From Flavobacterium endophyticum (GTDB taxonomy: Bacteria > Bacteroidota > Bacteroidia > Flavobacteriales > Flavobacteriaceae), in contig NZ_RBLC01000001.1 in the NCBI RefSeq assembly GCF_003634455.1, positions 434,001 through 498,000 on the forward strand: 64,000 nucleotides of DNA. Direction: 5' to 3'. A model generated the notes under the pieces. That model worked only from the letters and a program-made list of their open reading frames with translations, did not search any database and was not told where the DNA came from. How positions within the stretch are numbered: the first letter of the stretch is position 1; every line of letters starts with the position of its first letter. Positions 9,234-19,430 of this stretch are shown one piece after another. The position numbers and the translations under genes were made by a program.

Positions 9234-10577
9234 ATGTACAAACCTTCAAGCAAAATAATCTCCATCTATCTTGCGGTTGGAATCCTTTGGATTTTAATCA
9301 GCGACCGGTCGTTCGCCTATTTTGGCTTTACTGGCGACTCGATTCTCTTTCAAACTTTGAAAGGCTCAGCTTTCATTGTCATATCCGGCTTTGTCTTCTG
9401 GATTATGCTAAGGCGCTATGAAAATAAGAACCAAAAATACCTCAACAAGCTGAAAAGCACAGCCGAAGAGCTCATGCTCTCCAACAAACGTTATACAGTA
9501 GTTACGAAAGCCACCAACAATATCATCTGGGACTGGGACTTTAAAAAAGACAAAGTCATCTGGGGCGAATCACTAAAAAGGATTCTTGGCTATCCCGATC
9601 TTGAGAACCATAGCAGTTGGTGGACGGATAAAATCCATCCGGAAGACAAAGCGAGAGTCGCCCAAAAGTTCGATAAATTTCTTGAAACAGCCAATAAGGA
9701 AAAGTGGTCTGATGAATATCGCATCATCACTGAAACTGGTACAATAAAGCATGTATACGACAGAGGATACCTGTTGTTCAATAAAAAAAGAAAAGCCATC
9801 CGCATGATCGGATCGCTGGAAGACATTACCGAAAGAAAAGTAAATGAACAGCGGTTAAAGGAACTCAACATACAAATCAACAAAAGAGTTGAAGAACTGG
9901 CACTTTCAAATGCAGAATTGGAACAATTTGCCTATATAGCATCGCATGATCTTCAAGAACCTTTACGAATGATTACCCGATTCTTGTCGGAAATCCAAAG
10001 AAAATATGACGATAAGCTGGACGACAAAGGCAAAGAATACATCCATTATGCAGTAGATGGCGCACATCGGATGCGGAACCTAATTCTTGACTTGCTTGAA
10101 TATTCAAAAGTTGGAAAATTTGACCAAGAAATCGAGGAAATCGATCTCAATACGCTCATCGAAGAAGTCACTACTTATAACGAAGCTTTTATAAAAGAGA
10201 GCAAGGCAGTCATAAAATGGGACAATCTTCCAATAATTAATAACCGAAAAACTCCATTGCAGCTCGTTTTTCAGAATCTTATTGGCAACGCCTTAAAATA
10301 TCATAAAACCGCTATTGCCCCAGAGATAATGATTACGCATGAAGACATGGGAAATCAATGGCTATTTTCAGTAAGCGATAACGGTATCGGAATCGATCCT
10401 ATGTTCAACGAGAAAATTTTTGTGATTTTCCAAAGGCTCCATGCCAAAAACGAATACTCTGGAACCGGTATAGGTCTTGCCATGTGTAAGAAGATTATTG
10501 AAGGACAAGGAGGCAGAATCTGGCTGAAATCGGAGGAAGGACAAGGAAGCACATTTTATTTCACAGTAAGTAAATAG
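9234..10577 (+). CDS. membrane-bound PAS-domain sensor histidine kinase
   Basis: 447 residues. Two N-terminal TM helices (about 8-23 and 42-60), a PAS/PAC domain (about 85-202, ending MIGSLEDITERK), a short coiled linker, then a HisKA domain. The phospho-acceptor is H238 in YIASHDLQEPLR. The HATPase_c domain has N352, G1 DNGIGID (382-388) and G2 TGIGL (411-415). The SHDLQEPLR H-box is the subtype found in phytochrome-like kinases that pair with Rcp1-type receivers, and such a receiver follows after 36 bp. First gene of a four-gene operon. Signal unknown. Confidence 0.92.
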   Translation: MYKPSSKIISIYLAVGILWILISDRSFAYFGFTGDSILFQTLKGSAFIVISGFVFWIMLRRYENKNQKYLNKLKSTAEELMLSNKRYTVVTKATNNIIWDWDFKKDKVIWGESLKRILGYPDLENHSSWWTDKIHPEDKARVAQKFDKFLETANKEKWSDEYRIITETGTIKHVYDRGYLLFNKKRKAIRMIGSLEDITERKVNEQRLKELNIQINKRVEELALSNAELEQFAYIASHDLQEPLRMITRFLSEIQRKYDDKLDDKGKEYIHYAVDGAHRMRNLILDLLEYSKVGKFDQEIEEIDLNTLIEEVTTYNEAFIKESKAVIKWDNLPIINNRKTPLQLVFQNLIGNALKYHKTAIAPEIMITHEDMGNQWLFSVSDNGIGIDPMFNEKIFVIFQRLHAKNEYSGTGIGLAMCKKIIEGQGGRIWLKSEEGQGSTFYFTVSK

Positions 10578-10613
10578 TTTTCTTATATTTGTTAAATTCT
10601 AATCTGTGCCCCC

Positions 10614-11045
10614 ATGGAATCAATTGCTATTTTACTGATTGAAGACAACGAAGGCGATATCCTGCTTACAAAAGAGGCATTGGGCCACGGCAGGATAAAA
10701 AAAGAAGTTTCAGTCGCAAAAGACGGATGGGAAGCTGTACAGTTCTTGGAAAAGAAGGGAGCCTATGAAAATGCCACAATGCCAGATCTTATTCTTCTGG
10801 ATGTGAATCTCCCAAAATTAAACGGCCATGAAGTTTTGGCCAGAATAAAATCGAATCCCCAAATTCAACATATTCCAGTAATTATGCTAACCACATCGTC
10901 ATCAGAAAGCGACATCCTGAAAAGCTATCAAAACCACGTCAATTGCTTTATAACAAAACCTGTCGAAGCGAACAACTTTCTAGATACCATAGCTGCAATT
11001 GAAGATTTTTGGATATCAATAGTTCAATTGCCTAAAAAAGACTAA
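10614..11045 (+). CDS. single-domain response regulator, Rcp1-like
   Basis: 143 residues, CheY fold only. The acidic pocket is E10/D11, the phosphorylation site D63 (LILLDVNLP), the conserved Thr T93/T94 and Lys K115. The insert GAYENATMPD and the IEDNEGD start are typical of Rcp1-type receivers that partner SHDLQEP kinases. It has no output domain, so it presumably relays phosphate. It ends 2 bp before the next start, indicating tight co-translation. Confidence 0.92.
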   Translation: MESIAILLIEDNEGDILLTKEALGHGRIKKEVSVAKDGWEAVQFLEKKGAYENATMPDLILLDVNLPKLNGHEVLARIKSNPQIQHIPVIMLTTSSSESDILKSYQNHVNCFITKPVEANNFLDTIAAIEDFWISIVQLPKKD

Positions 11046-11047
11046 CG

Positions 11048-14000
11048 ATGACGTTTCAAAAAGAAGGTATTCATTTTTTAATAATCGAAGACAATCAGGG
11101 CGATTTGGTCCTGATCAAAGATTATATAAAAGAAGAATTCCCTGACCCTGTTTTTTATGAGGCGCGAAATCTCAAAGAAGCCAAAAACTTCCTGAATTCC
11201 GCAAAAAAAATAGATATTATTCTTTTGGACCTGGTTCTTCCCGATGCAGAAGGTGAAAAGCTTTTTGACGAAATAATTCCGATATCTAGAAATATCCCGA
11301 TTATCATATTGACTGGTTTTTCAGATAAAGAATTCGGCATTAAGTCGCTTTCCTACGGAGTCTCAGACTATCTTCAAAAAGAATATCTCAATGCACCGTT
11401 GCTATTCAAGAGCGTGCTTTACAATATCGAACGCAAAAAAATTGCGCAAAAGCTCAGCGATTCTGAAAAGAAATACAAAGACATCTTCCAGCATAGTCCG
11501 CTTCCAAAAGCAGTCTACGACATCGAAACATTAGATTTTCTGGATGCCAACGATGCTGCCTTGAGAAAATACGGTTACACCAAAGAGGAATTCCTAAGTC
11601 TAAAAGCCTATGCCGTTGTCGCCAAGAAAGATTCTGAAAAAGCTTTCAATTTGGTTAAAGAAATAAGAGAAGGCAGCAAATTCATGGAAACCTCCTTCAA
11701 GCACATCAAGAAGGATGGAGAGATGATCGATGTCATCACTCAAAGTAATGAGATCAATTTCAACGGAAGAAGAGCCAGACTTGTGTTAGTTACAGATGTC
11801 ACGGAAAAATTAAAGTCCGAAAAAGAGAATGAACTGACAGAACAGCGCTTTCGGGCATTAGTTCAAGACGGATCCGAACTTATCGCTATTCTCGATACGG
11901 ACGGAGTTTTTACCTACATAAGCCCGAATGTCGAAACAAACTACGGACTGAATCCTAACGACTATATCGGCATTAATGCTTTCGAACGACTTCATCCGGA
12001 TGAAATGGAATTTTTCCAGCAAGAGTTTTCCCGTCTGAAAACAGAAAAGCGCGTCGCAACACGGCCCTTCCGATATATAGAAATCGACGGTAAATGGCGG
12101 TGGCTCGAAGCTAATATCGTCGACATGACCGACAATGCCGCCGTCAACGGAATCGTTCTCAATGCCCGCGATGTTACCGAAAGAATCGAAAATGAGCTAA
12201 AAATAAAGGAGAGCAACCTTCGCTACGAAGCCATTGCCAAGGCTACTAGTGATGCTATTTATGAATTTGATACCGTTTCCAAAAAAATCTATATTACAGG
12301 ATCGAATTACAAAAAGTTATTTGGATTTAATTTTGTAGACCAGCAGTATCTCGATCTGGATTTCTGGGTCTCGCGACTGCATCCCGACGAAAGAGAAGAA
12401 GTAAGAGCCAAAATAGCAGCTATCAAGGAAGACGCCTCAGGATCACATTATGAAATTGAGTACCGATTCAGAAAACAAGATGATACCTATGCTCATGTTC
12501 TTGATCGTTTTGACCTTATATGGGAAGACGGCAAGCAGATTAAAAAAATAGGAGCGCTTCAAGACATCACGACTCGAAAATTTCAAGAGACCATACTTGC
12601 TTTTGAAAAAGATACATATAAGCTCAATGCAGAGCCTAATAAGTCGCTGAAAGAAGTTTTGGAAAAAGTAATCCAAAATATCGAAATTCTCATACCAGGA
12701 GCCATATGTTCCATCATTGAGATTAAAAACCATAAGATAAAACACTTTGTAGGCAATTCGCTTCCAAAAGGATATATCGAGTCTGTAAGTGAATTCGATA
12801 TGAAAAAAAGTATTTTCAAAAATGAGAATATTTTTATTTATGATATCGAAAAAGAGCCGCTCTGCAAAAATTTTGCTCCCGCTGCAACTGCCCATGGCTT
12901 AAAATCTTGCTGGTCAATTCCGATTAAGAAGACAGACGGTACCAATCTGGCCAATTTCGTAACGTATTACAAAACCAACAGAGAACCGAATCAAAACGAA
13001 ATTTATCTTCTTGACAGGATAGCAAACCTAGTAGGCGTGCTGATAGAAAACAGAAGAGCTGGCGAAGAGCTAAAACAGGCGATAGACCGCTATGATATTG
13101 TTGCTAAAGCAACCAGCGATACTATTTGGGACTGGAAAATTCAAGAAGATGATTTCCAATGGAATAAAGGAATTCGCAGTGTTTTTGGGTATAGAAAAGA
13201 CGAAGTCGGTGATACCTCAAAATGGTGGTTCGACCGAATCCATCCCGAAGACAGCCTCAGGGTATCCGTGAAACTTTATAATTTTCTAGAGAAAAAAGTT
13301 GAAAAATGGCAAGACGAATACCGTTTCAAATGCTCAGACGGCACTTATAAATACGTCTTCGATCGAGGATTCCTTATAAAAGACAACGATGGAAAACCGA
13401 TTCGGATGATCGGTTCCATGCAGGATGTCACCAAACAGAAAGAAGAAGAACAGCGCCTAAAACTTCTTGAAACCGTAATCACCCAAGCCAAAGATGCCGT
13501 AATAATCACGGAAAACGATACTTCGGAAACTCCGATACCGAAAATCATCTTTGCAAACCAGGCATTCACAGAAATGTCAGGATACAAGGCATCTGAAGTT
13601 ATTGGAAAATCGCCGTTGATATTTAGAGGGAAAAACTCTGATGAATCGGAGTTTAAAAAACTCATCAATGCAATCAAGAATGAAGAGGAAACTCAGGTAG
13701 AAACTATCAGTTACAGAAAAAATAATGAAGAATATTGGGTCAGTTTTTCAATGATCCCAATCGCAAATAAGGAAGGCCAGCTTTCGCACTGGATTTCAAT
13801 ACAAAGAGACATAACTTTACAGAAAAAGCAAGAAAAAGAGCGCGAGCAACTAATCCGCGAATTGACGCAAAACAACAAAGATTTAAAGCAGTTTTCTTAT
13901 ATCACGTCGCATAATCTTAGGGCGCCGCTGTCAAATCTGACTGGGCTTCTTAACCTGATAGAAGACATTCCGATTGAAAATGACGACTTAAAGCTCATAC

Positions 14001-14545
14001 TGAATGGCTTTACAAAATCAACGCATCTTCTCAACGAGACCATAAACGATTTGGTTAAGGTTGTCATTATCAAGGACAATCCTTCCATCCAAAAAGAAGA
14101 AGTTTTGTTCAGCGAGGTCTTTGAAAGTGTTTTTGACCAGCTAAGCTATCTTATAAATCTGCATCAGCCGATCTTAAAAATCAATCTCGAAAAAGATTCG
14201 CTTTCCTTTATAAACAAAGCTTATCTGGAGAGCATTATGCTGAACTTGCTCACGAATGCCATAAAATATAGAAATCCAGCAAAAAAATTAAAAATAACTA
14301 TAGCGACAAAGGAGAAACATGATAAGACAATTCTTACCTTTGAAGACAATGGAATAGGAATCGATATTGAGAGAAACAAAGACAAGATATTTGGCCTCTA
14401 TCAAAGATTTCACAACTATCCGGACAGTAAAGGACTCGGATTGTATCTCGTCAAATCTCAGGTAGAAACAATGGGCGGAACAATAGAGGTCCAAAGCCAA
14501 GTGAATAAAGGAACTAAATTTACATTAACATTCAAAAAAGAATAA
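11048..14545 (+). CDS. large hybrid sensor kinase: REC, five PAS, GAF, HisKA-like, HATPase
   Basis: 1165 residues, no TM segments, so cytoplasmic. Order: N-terminal receiver (1-135, D61 in LLDLVLPD); PAS 1 about 140-255; PAS 2 about 260-385 with PAC; PAS 3 about 390-510 with PAC; GAF-like about 520-670; PAS 4 about 680-800; PAS 5 about 805-925. The C-terminal kinase has H-box YITSHNLRAPLSN, N-box NLLTNAIKYRN, G1 DNGIGID and G2 GLGLYLV. The N-terminal receiver suggests control of the kinase by phosphate from the upstream kinase. PAS 4 closely resembles the PAS domain of the first kinase in this operon. It sits between two receiver genes, 2 bp and 1 bp away. Confidence 0.9.
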   Translation: MTFQKEGIHFLIIEDNQGDLVLIKDYIKEEFPDPVFYEARNLKEAKNFLNSAKKIDIILLDLVLPDAEGEKLFDEIIPISRNIPIIILTGFSDKEFGIKSLSYGVSDYLQKEYLNAPLLFKSVLYNIERKKIAQKLSDSEKKYKDIFQHSPLPKAVYDIETLDFLDANDAALRKYGYTKEEFLSLKAYAVVAKKDSEKAFNLVKEIREGSKFMETSFKHIKKDGEMIDVITQSNEINFNGRRARLVLVTDVTEKLKSEKENELTEQRFRALVQDGSELIAILDTDGVFTYISPNVETNYGLNPNDYIGINAFERLHPDEMEFFQQEFSRLKTEKRVATRPFRYIEIDGKWRWLEANIVDMTDNAAVNGIVLNARDVTERIENELKIKESNLRYEAIAKATSDAIYEFDTVSKKIYITGSNYKKLFGFNFVDQQYLDLDFWVSRLHPDEREEVRAKIAAIKEDASGSHYEIEYRFRKQDDTYAHVLDRFDLIWEDGKQIKKIGALQDITTRKFQETILAFEKDTYKLNAEPNKSLKEVLEKVIQNIEILIPGAICSIIEIKNHKIKHFVGNSLPKGYIESVSEFDMKKSIFKNENIFIYDIEKEPLCKNFAPAATAHGLKSCWSIPIKKTDGTNLANFVTYYKTNREPNQNEIYLLDRIANLVGVLIENRRAGEELKQAIDRYDIVAKATSDTIWDWKIQEDDFQWNKGIRSVFGYRKDEVGDTSKWWFDRIHPEDSLRVSVKLYNFLEKKVEKWQDEYRFKCSDGTYKYVFDRGFLIKDNDGKPIRMIGSMQDVTKQKEEEQRLKLLETVITQAKDAVIITENDTSETPIPKIIFANQAFTEMSGYKASEVIGKSPLIFRGKNSDESEFKKLINAIKNEEETQVETISYRKNNEEYWVSFSMIPIANKEGQLSHWISIQRDITLQKKQEKEREQLIRELTQNNKDLKQFSYITSHNLRAPLSNLTGLLNLIEDIPIENDDLKLILNGFTKSTHLLNETINDLVKVVIIKDNPSIQKEEVLFSEVFESVFDQLSYLINLHQPILKINLEKDSLSFINKAYLESIMLNLLTNAIKYRNPAKKLKITIATKEKHDKTILTFEDNGIGIDIERNKDKIFGLYQRFHNYPDSKGLGLYLVKSQVETMGGTIEVQSQVNKGTKFTLTFKKE

Positions 14546-14546
14546 A

Positions 14547-14945
14547 ATGCTACATAAAATCTTATGTGTGGATGATGATCCAATTACTTTAATGCTCTAC
14601 AAGATGGTAATTGCCAAGGCATCTTTTACAGAAGAAATAATTACTGCAAAAAACGGACAAGAAGCCTTGGATTATTATAACAACTTAAGAGCGGAAGGCG
14701 AATCACAATCTCCAGAACTTATTTTCCTAGATTTGAACATGCCTGTCATGGGAGGATGGGAATTTCTGGACAATTTCACCAAATCCGAATATCAAGAATT
14801 CAATGCCAAGACAAAAGTAATCGTGCTTTCGTCTACTATCGATCCGACTGACATTGAAAAATCGAAGACGTATTCGATTGTGATTGATTTCTTGTCAAAG
14901 CCCATCACTAAAGAAATGCTGGAAGACCTAAAAGATAGATTATAA
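14547..14945 (+). CDS. single-domain response regulator
   Basis: 132 residues, receiver only. Acidic residues D9-D11 (CVDDDP), phospho-acceptor D62 (LIFLDLNMP) and the conserved K in FLSKPI are present. It is the last gene of the signalling operon, 1 bp after the hybrid kinase, and is followed directly by a terminator. A stand-alone Hpt protein at 40611-40955 could be a partner, but nothing in the sequence proves this. Confidence 0.92.
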   Translation: MLHKILCVDDDPITLMLYKMVIAKASFTEEIITAKNGQEALDYYNNLRAEGESQSPELIFLDLNMPVMGGWEFLDNFTKSEYQEFNAKTKVIVLSSTIDPTDIEKSKTYSIVIDFLSKPITKEMLEDLKDRL

Positions 14946-14946
14946 A

Positions 14947-14973
14947 AAAAGCTCTCAATCGAGAGCTTTTTTA
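14947..14973 (+). terminator. terminator of signalling operon
   Basis: Stem AAGCTCTC / GAGAGCTT flanked by A-run and T-run. It can also serve the convergent gene on the minus strand. Confidence 0.8.
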
Positions 14974-14992
14974 TTTGAATCAGTGAAATGGG

Positions 14993-17017
14993 CTAATTAT
15001 TGATTTTTATTTTTATCAACTGTCCTCCTATCAGCTCGCCATTTTCTGAATATTGTTCCACTAAAAACTGGTTTACATTTCGCCTAAACAATGGTTGCTT
15101 ATCATTTTTTCTTGGATTTCTTTTCTGCTCGGCAAGGTTAAATATGATTGATACTATTTCGCCTCTGTCCATCTTTACACCCTTTATTTCTACGCCATTT
15201 TCTGCAACTACATACTCTCTTTCTGTAGGCTCAAGACCTTTAGTGCCACGTATGTCTTCAACATTTTTCAAGAAGGTACTTCTTTTATCGATTCCCACTT
15301 TGGTATTTCCAAAAGTCTTGCCTTGATAAGGTTTTATTTTGATTGTATATTTCTGGGCCGTTCTTCCATAATTTGCTAGAAGTACAGAATTTTTATGACT
15401 GGCTCCATCAGCATCGGTAACCGACACATTCTTCCATACAATATTATTGTTATTTTTCACATTGTTTAAAAGATTAGAGGTTTCGGCAACAGCCATCCCA
15501 AAAGGAGCTGTTGTAGCAGTTTCTATTCTAGACAAAAGACAGAAGTGGTTTTGATCGGCTCCGAAAGCAGAGTATTCGCTTGGATCAGGTGCCGTCCATG
15601 GAAATTCTAAAATCACGAATCCATTTCCAGCTACCGCTCCGGTAGGCTTGCTCCCTATTGAATTACCCATTAATGCAGGCGATGTTACGCTGCCGTCCCA
15701 AGGAGAAGGCCATGCTAATCCTGAAGAGGCTTTTGCCCAATATAACTTCACATTTGCAGCAGTAGACGGCGAGCATCCTTTATTTCTCACTCGTACATAT
15801 ACATAGTTTATCTGCTCTCCTATTGGGTTTTGATGCTCTTGATTCGTAAGTCCGTCGTTAGTATTTCGTATCCAGATATCATCCGTCAGATAGAATACTG
15901 GAGATTCGTTATTCGCTTCATTACCTACGTCTTCATCGGTATCTTTGCTGAATAAATCTGCCGAGGCAGCAGCCGGAGGAGGCAAAGCGCCCAAAGAGGA
16001 AGCCAAAGACGCTCTTGTCGTCCAGAATGTCGCATCCATTCTTTCGGACTGTCCATTTGTAAATAGGTACATACAGGCATCATCGGTATAATCCATAAAA
16101 TTCATAAACATATCACCATTAGGCCCGTTCGAACAAGAAACATGAGGAAAAGACGGACAGCCATAGTTTTCTATTGCTTGAACTGGAGTATCTGTAACAG
16201 CATCGTCTGCGGAGCATTCATCTGGATCACCTGTATCATCACCCCAAATATGCCTTAAATTTAGCCAATGTCCTATTTCGTGCGTAGCAGTTCTTCCTAA
16301 ATTGTAAGGAGCAGCCACTGTCCCAGTCGATCCAAAACAAGTAAAATCCATCACAACACCATCTTCAAGAGGACGAGTAGCCATATCTGCCGGAAAACTA
16401 GCATATCCCAATAATGTACCGCTCAGATTGCATACCCAAATGTTCAGGTATCTGTCGCTCGGCCAAGCATCATCACCTCCGGAAGAATTAAATTTTACAG
16501 GATTTCTTACGGTTGCAACACTAGAATTTGTATGAGTGAAAGAGGCGGTTGTTGTGCTTTTTCTGATAATACCTGTTGTAGGATTACAATTCGGATCTCT
16601 TCTCGCCAAAGCAAACTGGAAATGCGTATCGGAGGCCATCCCTGTAAAGACCGCATGGCCACCTGGAATTTCAGTACTCAATCTTCTATAATCTCTATTC
16701 AGCACATCTATCTGGCTTTGGATCTGAGCATCCGAAACATTTTGCGCAGCATTATTATACACTACATGCACAACTACTGGAATGGTCACATTGGTACTTC
16801 TAAAATCAAATTTATTGCCTCTCATTTTTCGAGTATATTCTAAAATGAGGCTTTCAAGTTTTTTTTCTTCCCTAGCAAAAACATTGTCCTTGCTGAGTCT
16901 TTCTTTATAAAAATCTTCGGTACCACAATCTCTCTTGGTTGTGACAGGCTTTACTGGATCGCATGCCGACAGAATACAAAGCCCCATCAGCGTTGCCATT
17001 AAAAACATTTTTTTCAT
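14993..17017 (-). CDS. M43-family (pappalysin/cytophagalysin-like) metalloprotease lipoprotein
   Basis: 674 residues. The signal peptide ends LSAC at Cys19, a lipidation site. The catalytic domain is about 75-345. The zinc motif HEIGHWLNLRH has H246, E247, H250 and H256, followed by W-G-D, and the Met-turn lies near M308 (NFMDY). This is the extended metzincin motif of peptidase family M43. A C-terminal region of about 300 residues is beta-rich and carries no clear T9SS tail. Probably an outer-membrane-anchored protease. Monocistronic. Confidence 0.88.
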   Translation of the reverse strand: MKKMFLMATLMGLCILSACDPVKPVTTKRDCGTEDFYKERLSKDNVFAREEKKLESLILEYTRKMRGNKFDFRSTNVTIPVVVHVVYNNAAQNVSDAQIQSQIDVLNRDYRRLSTEIPGGHAVFTGMASDTHFQFALARRDPNCNPTTGIIRKSTTTASFTHTNSSVATVRNPVKFNSSGGDDAWPSDRYLNIWVCNLSGTLLGYASFPADMATRPLEDGVVMDFTCFGSTGTVAAPYNLGRTATHEIGHWLNLRHIWGDDTGDPDECSADDAVTDTPVQAIENYGCPSFPHVSCSNGPNGDMFMNFMDYTDDACMYLFTNGQSERMDATFWTTRASLASSLGALPPPAAASADLFSKDTDEDVGNEANNESPVFYLTDDIWIRNTNDGLTNQEHQNPIGEQINYVYVRVRNKGCSPSTAANVKLYWAKASSGLAWPSPWDGSVTSPALMGNSIGSKPTGAVAGNGFVILEFPWTAPDPSEYSAFGADQNHFCLLSRIETATTAPFGMAVAETSNLLNNVKNNNNIVWKNVSVTDADGASHKNSVLLANYGRTAQKYTIKIKPYQGKTFGNTKVGIDKRSTFLKNVEDIRGTKGLEPTEREYVVAENGVEIKGVKMDRGEIVSIIFNLAEQKRNPRKNDKQPLFRRNVNQFLVEQYSENGELIGGQLIKIKINN

Positions 17018-17246
17018 ACTACACTATTTTATATTCCCTACTCTATAAGCTTTTCGGTTAACGCTTTTTACATAATTCCTTACCGGTAATGCTTTAAGAA
17101 ACAGGAAATAATCCTATCTCAACTAGCTGTTACAAAGTTGAAGAATCGGGAAATAGTGAGAAGAAGGCAAAAAGCCCATATTTAAAAGTAAATACCCTGT
17201 TTTTTAATGGTGCCAAAACCTGCAGAAAGAAAGGGCGTAAAACAAA
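17018..17246. other. intergenic region upstream of the M43 protease
   Basis: Holds the presumed promoter region of the minus-strand protease gene. No gene seen. The rest of the 320-bp gap is the pair of rpsT terminators. Confidence 0.4.
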
Positions 17247-17273
17247 AAAATCCCGAATGAACACATCGGGAAT
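17247..17273 (-). terminator. second rpsT terminator
   Basis: Minus-strand stem TCCCGA / TCGGGA with an 8-9 base loop, followed by TTTTTTTG. Confidence 0.65.
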
Positions 17274-17285
17274 GAAGGGTGTAAA

Positions 17286-17318
17286 ATAAAAAAGCCCTCA
17301 AGAGAGGGCTTTCAATAT
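17286..17318 (-). terminator. rpsT terminator
   Basis: Minus-strand stem AAAGCCCTC / GAGGGCTTT with TTTATTTT after it, about 20 bp past the rpsT stop. Confidence 0.85.
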
Positions 17319-17338
17319 AAAGTAGATTCAGTATCTAA

Positions 17339-17590
17339 TTAAAGAGCTGAAACGTGTTTAGTCAATTTAGATTTTAAATTGGAAGCTTTATTATTGTGGA
17401 TAATATTTTTCTTAGCCAATTTGTCAATCATAGAGATTACACCAGATAATTTTGCAGAAGCATCTGATTTATCTGTAGCTAGACGTAAAGCTTTAATAGC
17501 GTTACGAGTAGTTTTGTGTTGGTATCTGTTTAATACTCTTCTCTTTTCGTTGCTTCTGATTCTTTTTAGAGCTGACTTATGATTTGCCAT
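17339..17590 (-). CDS. rpsT: 30S ribosomal protein S20
   Basis: 83 residues, highly basic and helical. It begins MANHKSALKRIRSNEKRR, the S20 signature, and is of normal length. It binds 16S rRNA in the small subunit. It lies 32 bp after a tRNA-Glu gene on the same strand and may share a transcript with the tRNAs. It is followed by two terminators. Confidence 0.97.
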   Translation of the reverse strand: MANHKSALKRIRSNEKRRVLNRYQHKTTRNAIKALRLATDKSDASAKLSGVISMIDKLAKKNIIHNNKASNLKSKLTKHVSAL

Positions 17591-17622
17591 TTTCTTTCCT
17601 TTTTTTCTTTAATGTTTTTTTG

Positions 17623-17694
17623 TAGTCCGTAGGGGAATCGAACCCCTGTTACCAGGATGAAAACCTGGCGTCCTAACCCCTAGACGAACGGACC
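17623..17694 (-). tRNA. tRNA-Glu (TTC)
   Basis: 72 nt on the minus strand. Acceptor stem GGTCCGT / ACGGACT (one G-U), D-arm TCGTCTAGGGGTTAGGA, anticodon stem CCAGG / CCTGG around loop TTTTCAT (anticodon TTC), T-arm GGGGTTCGATTCCCC. CCA is not fully encoded (A, then CA). Second of two tandem tRNA-Glu genes. Confidence 0.95.
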
Positions 17695-17738
17695 TTGAAT
17701 CCTTCTAAGTTAGTTTATTCCAATAAACTTTGAACTTG

Positions 17739-17810
17739 TAGCCCGTGGGGGAATCGAACCCCCCTTACCAGGATGAAAACCTGGCGTCCTAACCGATAGA
17801 CGAACGGGCC
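17739..17810 (-). tRNA. tRNA-Glu (TTC)
   Basis: 72 nt on the minus strand. Acceptor GGCCCGT / ACGGGCT, the same anticodon arm (TTC) as its neighbour but different D and T arms (T stem GGGGG / CCCCC). It is the first gene after a strong promoter at 17831-17860. The copies differ at about nine positions, so they are not a recent duplication. Confidence 0.95.
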
Positions 17811-17830
17811 TTGCTTCTCTAATGCGGATG

Positions 17831-17860
17831 CAAAAATACAACTATTTTTTATTCGCACAA
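17831..17860 (-). promoter_or_regulatory. tRNA-Glu promoter, TTG-N19-TATTTTTG
   Basis: Minus-strand TTG (17858-17860), a 19-bp spacer and TATTTTTG (17831-17838) match the Bacteroidota sigma-A consensus on both elements. It lies 20 bp upstream of the first tRNA. Confidence 0.8.
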
Positions 17861-17888
17861 TAGCTACCGTAATTTTTTTTTATTTTTT

Positions 17889-19367
17889 TTAGTACGCCTT
17901 AGCAAAAAGTACTCTTCCGACAGAAGGTTTTCCAGTAAACACACAGCTTCCAGCCTCTTCTACTCTGTCTAAAGCAATACATCTGATGGTTGCTTTAGTC
18001 AAGTCTTTTATTTTTTCTTCTGTATCTGGAGTTCCGTCCCAATGTGCTGCTACAAAGCCTCCTTTGTTTTCTAAAACATCTTTGAACTCGTCGAAAGAAT
18101 TTACTTCTGTGATATGTGTGTTTCTGTAATCCAATGCTTTATTGAATAAATCTTCTTGGATTTTTTCTAATAAATCGCTTACATAGTTTACGATACCGTC
18201 TTTCAAGACAACTTCTTTCGACAATGTATCTCGTCTTGCTACCTCAAATGTCCCGTTTTCTAAATCTTTCGGACCGATTGCAACACGAACAGGAACGCCT
18301 TTCAATTCCCACTCAGCAAATTTGAAACCTGGCTTTTGAGTAGTCCTGTCGTCAAACTTCACAGAAATTCTTAGCTTTCGGAATTGCGACACCAACGTAT
18401 GAGCAGCTTCCGTTATCGCGGCAAATTCTTCCTCTGTCTTATATATAGGAACGATAACTACTTGAATCGGAGCTAAATTCGGAGGCAAAACCAATCCGTT
18501 ATCATCAGAATGCGTCATAACCAAAGCACCCATCAGACGCGTTGAAACACCCCAAGATGTACCCCACACGTGCTCTTGCTTTCCTTCTGCATTTGCGAAT
18601 TTAACGTCGAAAGCTTTAGCAAAGTTTTGTCCTAAAAAGTGAGAAGTTCCTGCCTGTAGCGCTTTCCCATCCTGCATCAAGGCTTCAATGCAATAGGTTT
18701 CTTCTGCTCCAGCAAAACGTTCCGTTTCCGTTTTCAATCCTTTTATAACCGGGATGGCCATAAAATTCTGCACAAAATCAGCATACACATTCATCATTTG
18801 TTCTGATTCTGCTATGGCTTCGCTTCGAGTAGCATGAGCGGTATGCCCTTCTTGCCACAAGAATTCAGCAGTTCTCAAAAACAAACGCGTTCTCATTTCC
18901 CAGCGGACAACATTGGCCCATTGGTTAATAAGCAATGGCAAGTCTCTATAGGACTGCACCCAGCCTTTATAGGTAGACCAAATGATTGCTTCACTGGTCG
19001 GACGAACAATCAGTTCTTCTTCCAGCTTGGCATTAGGATCTACCATCAATTTTCCAGGCTTGTCTGGGTCATTTTTTAATCTATAATGAGTGACGATCGC
19101 ACATTCTTTAGCAAAACCTTCGGCATTTTTTTCTTCGGCCTCAAACATGCTCTTGGGCACAAACAATGGGAAATAGGCGTTCTGATGTCCAGTCTCTTTG
19201 AACATCCTGTCTAATTCTGCCTGCATCTTTTCCCAGATTGCATAACCGTATGGTTTGATGACCATACAGCCTCTAACCCCAGAATTTTCGGCTAAATCTG
19301 CTTTTACTACCAGCTCATTATACCACTTGGAATAATCTTCTGATCTTTTTGTAAGGTTCTTACTCAT
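17889..19367 (-). CDS. proS: prolyl-tRNA synthetase, archaeal/eukaryotic type
   Basis: 492 residues. A class II synthetase charging tRNA-Pro. The sequence begins [17 protein letters not shown] and carries [24 protein letters not shown] and RWEMRTR (motif 2). The length near 490 and the lack of an INS editing domain mark the short type common in Bacteroidota. It ends ...RVLFAKAY, the conserved C-terminal Tyr of this type. Followed on the same strand by two tRNA-Glu genes with their own promoter. Confidence 0.97.
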   Translation of the reverse strand: MSKNLTKRSEDYSKWYNELVVKADLAENSGVRGCMVIKPYGYAIWEKMQAELDRMFKETGHQNAYFPLFVPKSMFEAEEKNAEGFAKECAIVTHYRLKNDPDKPGKLMVDPNAKLEEELIVRPTSEAIIWSTYKGWVQSYRDLPLLINQWANVVRWEMRTRLFLRTAEFLWQEGHTAHATRSEAIAESEQMMNVYADFVQNFMAIPVIKGLKTETERFAGAEETYCIEALMQDGKALQAGTSHFLGQNFAKAFDVKFANAEGKQEHVWGTSWGVSTRLMGALVMTHSDDNGLVLPPNLAPIQVVIVPIYKTEEEFAAITEAAHTLVSQFRKLRISVKFDDRTTQKPGFKFAEWELKGVPVRVAIGPKDLENGTFEVARRDTLSKEVVLKDGIVNYVSDLLEKIQEDLFNKALDYRNTHITEVNSFDEFKDVLENKGGFVAAHWDGTPDTEEKIKDLTKATIRCIALDRVEEAGSCVFTGKPSVGRVLFAKAY

Positions 19368-19430
19368 ATTGAATAGTTTGGCACAAATATTGTTTAACTT
19401 TATTTAACTATATAATTCAGCAAAACTAAC

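Noticed and set aside
17739..17810. recent tandem duplication of tRNA-Glu
   Set aside because: The two copies share the anticodon arm but differ in the acceptor, D and T arms, so the pair is old.
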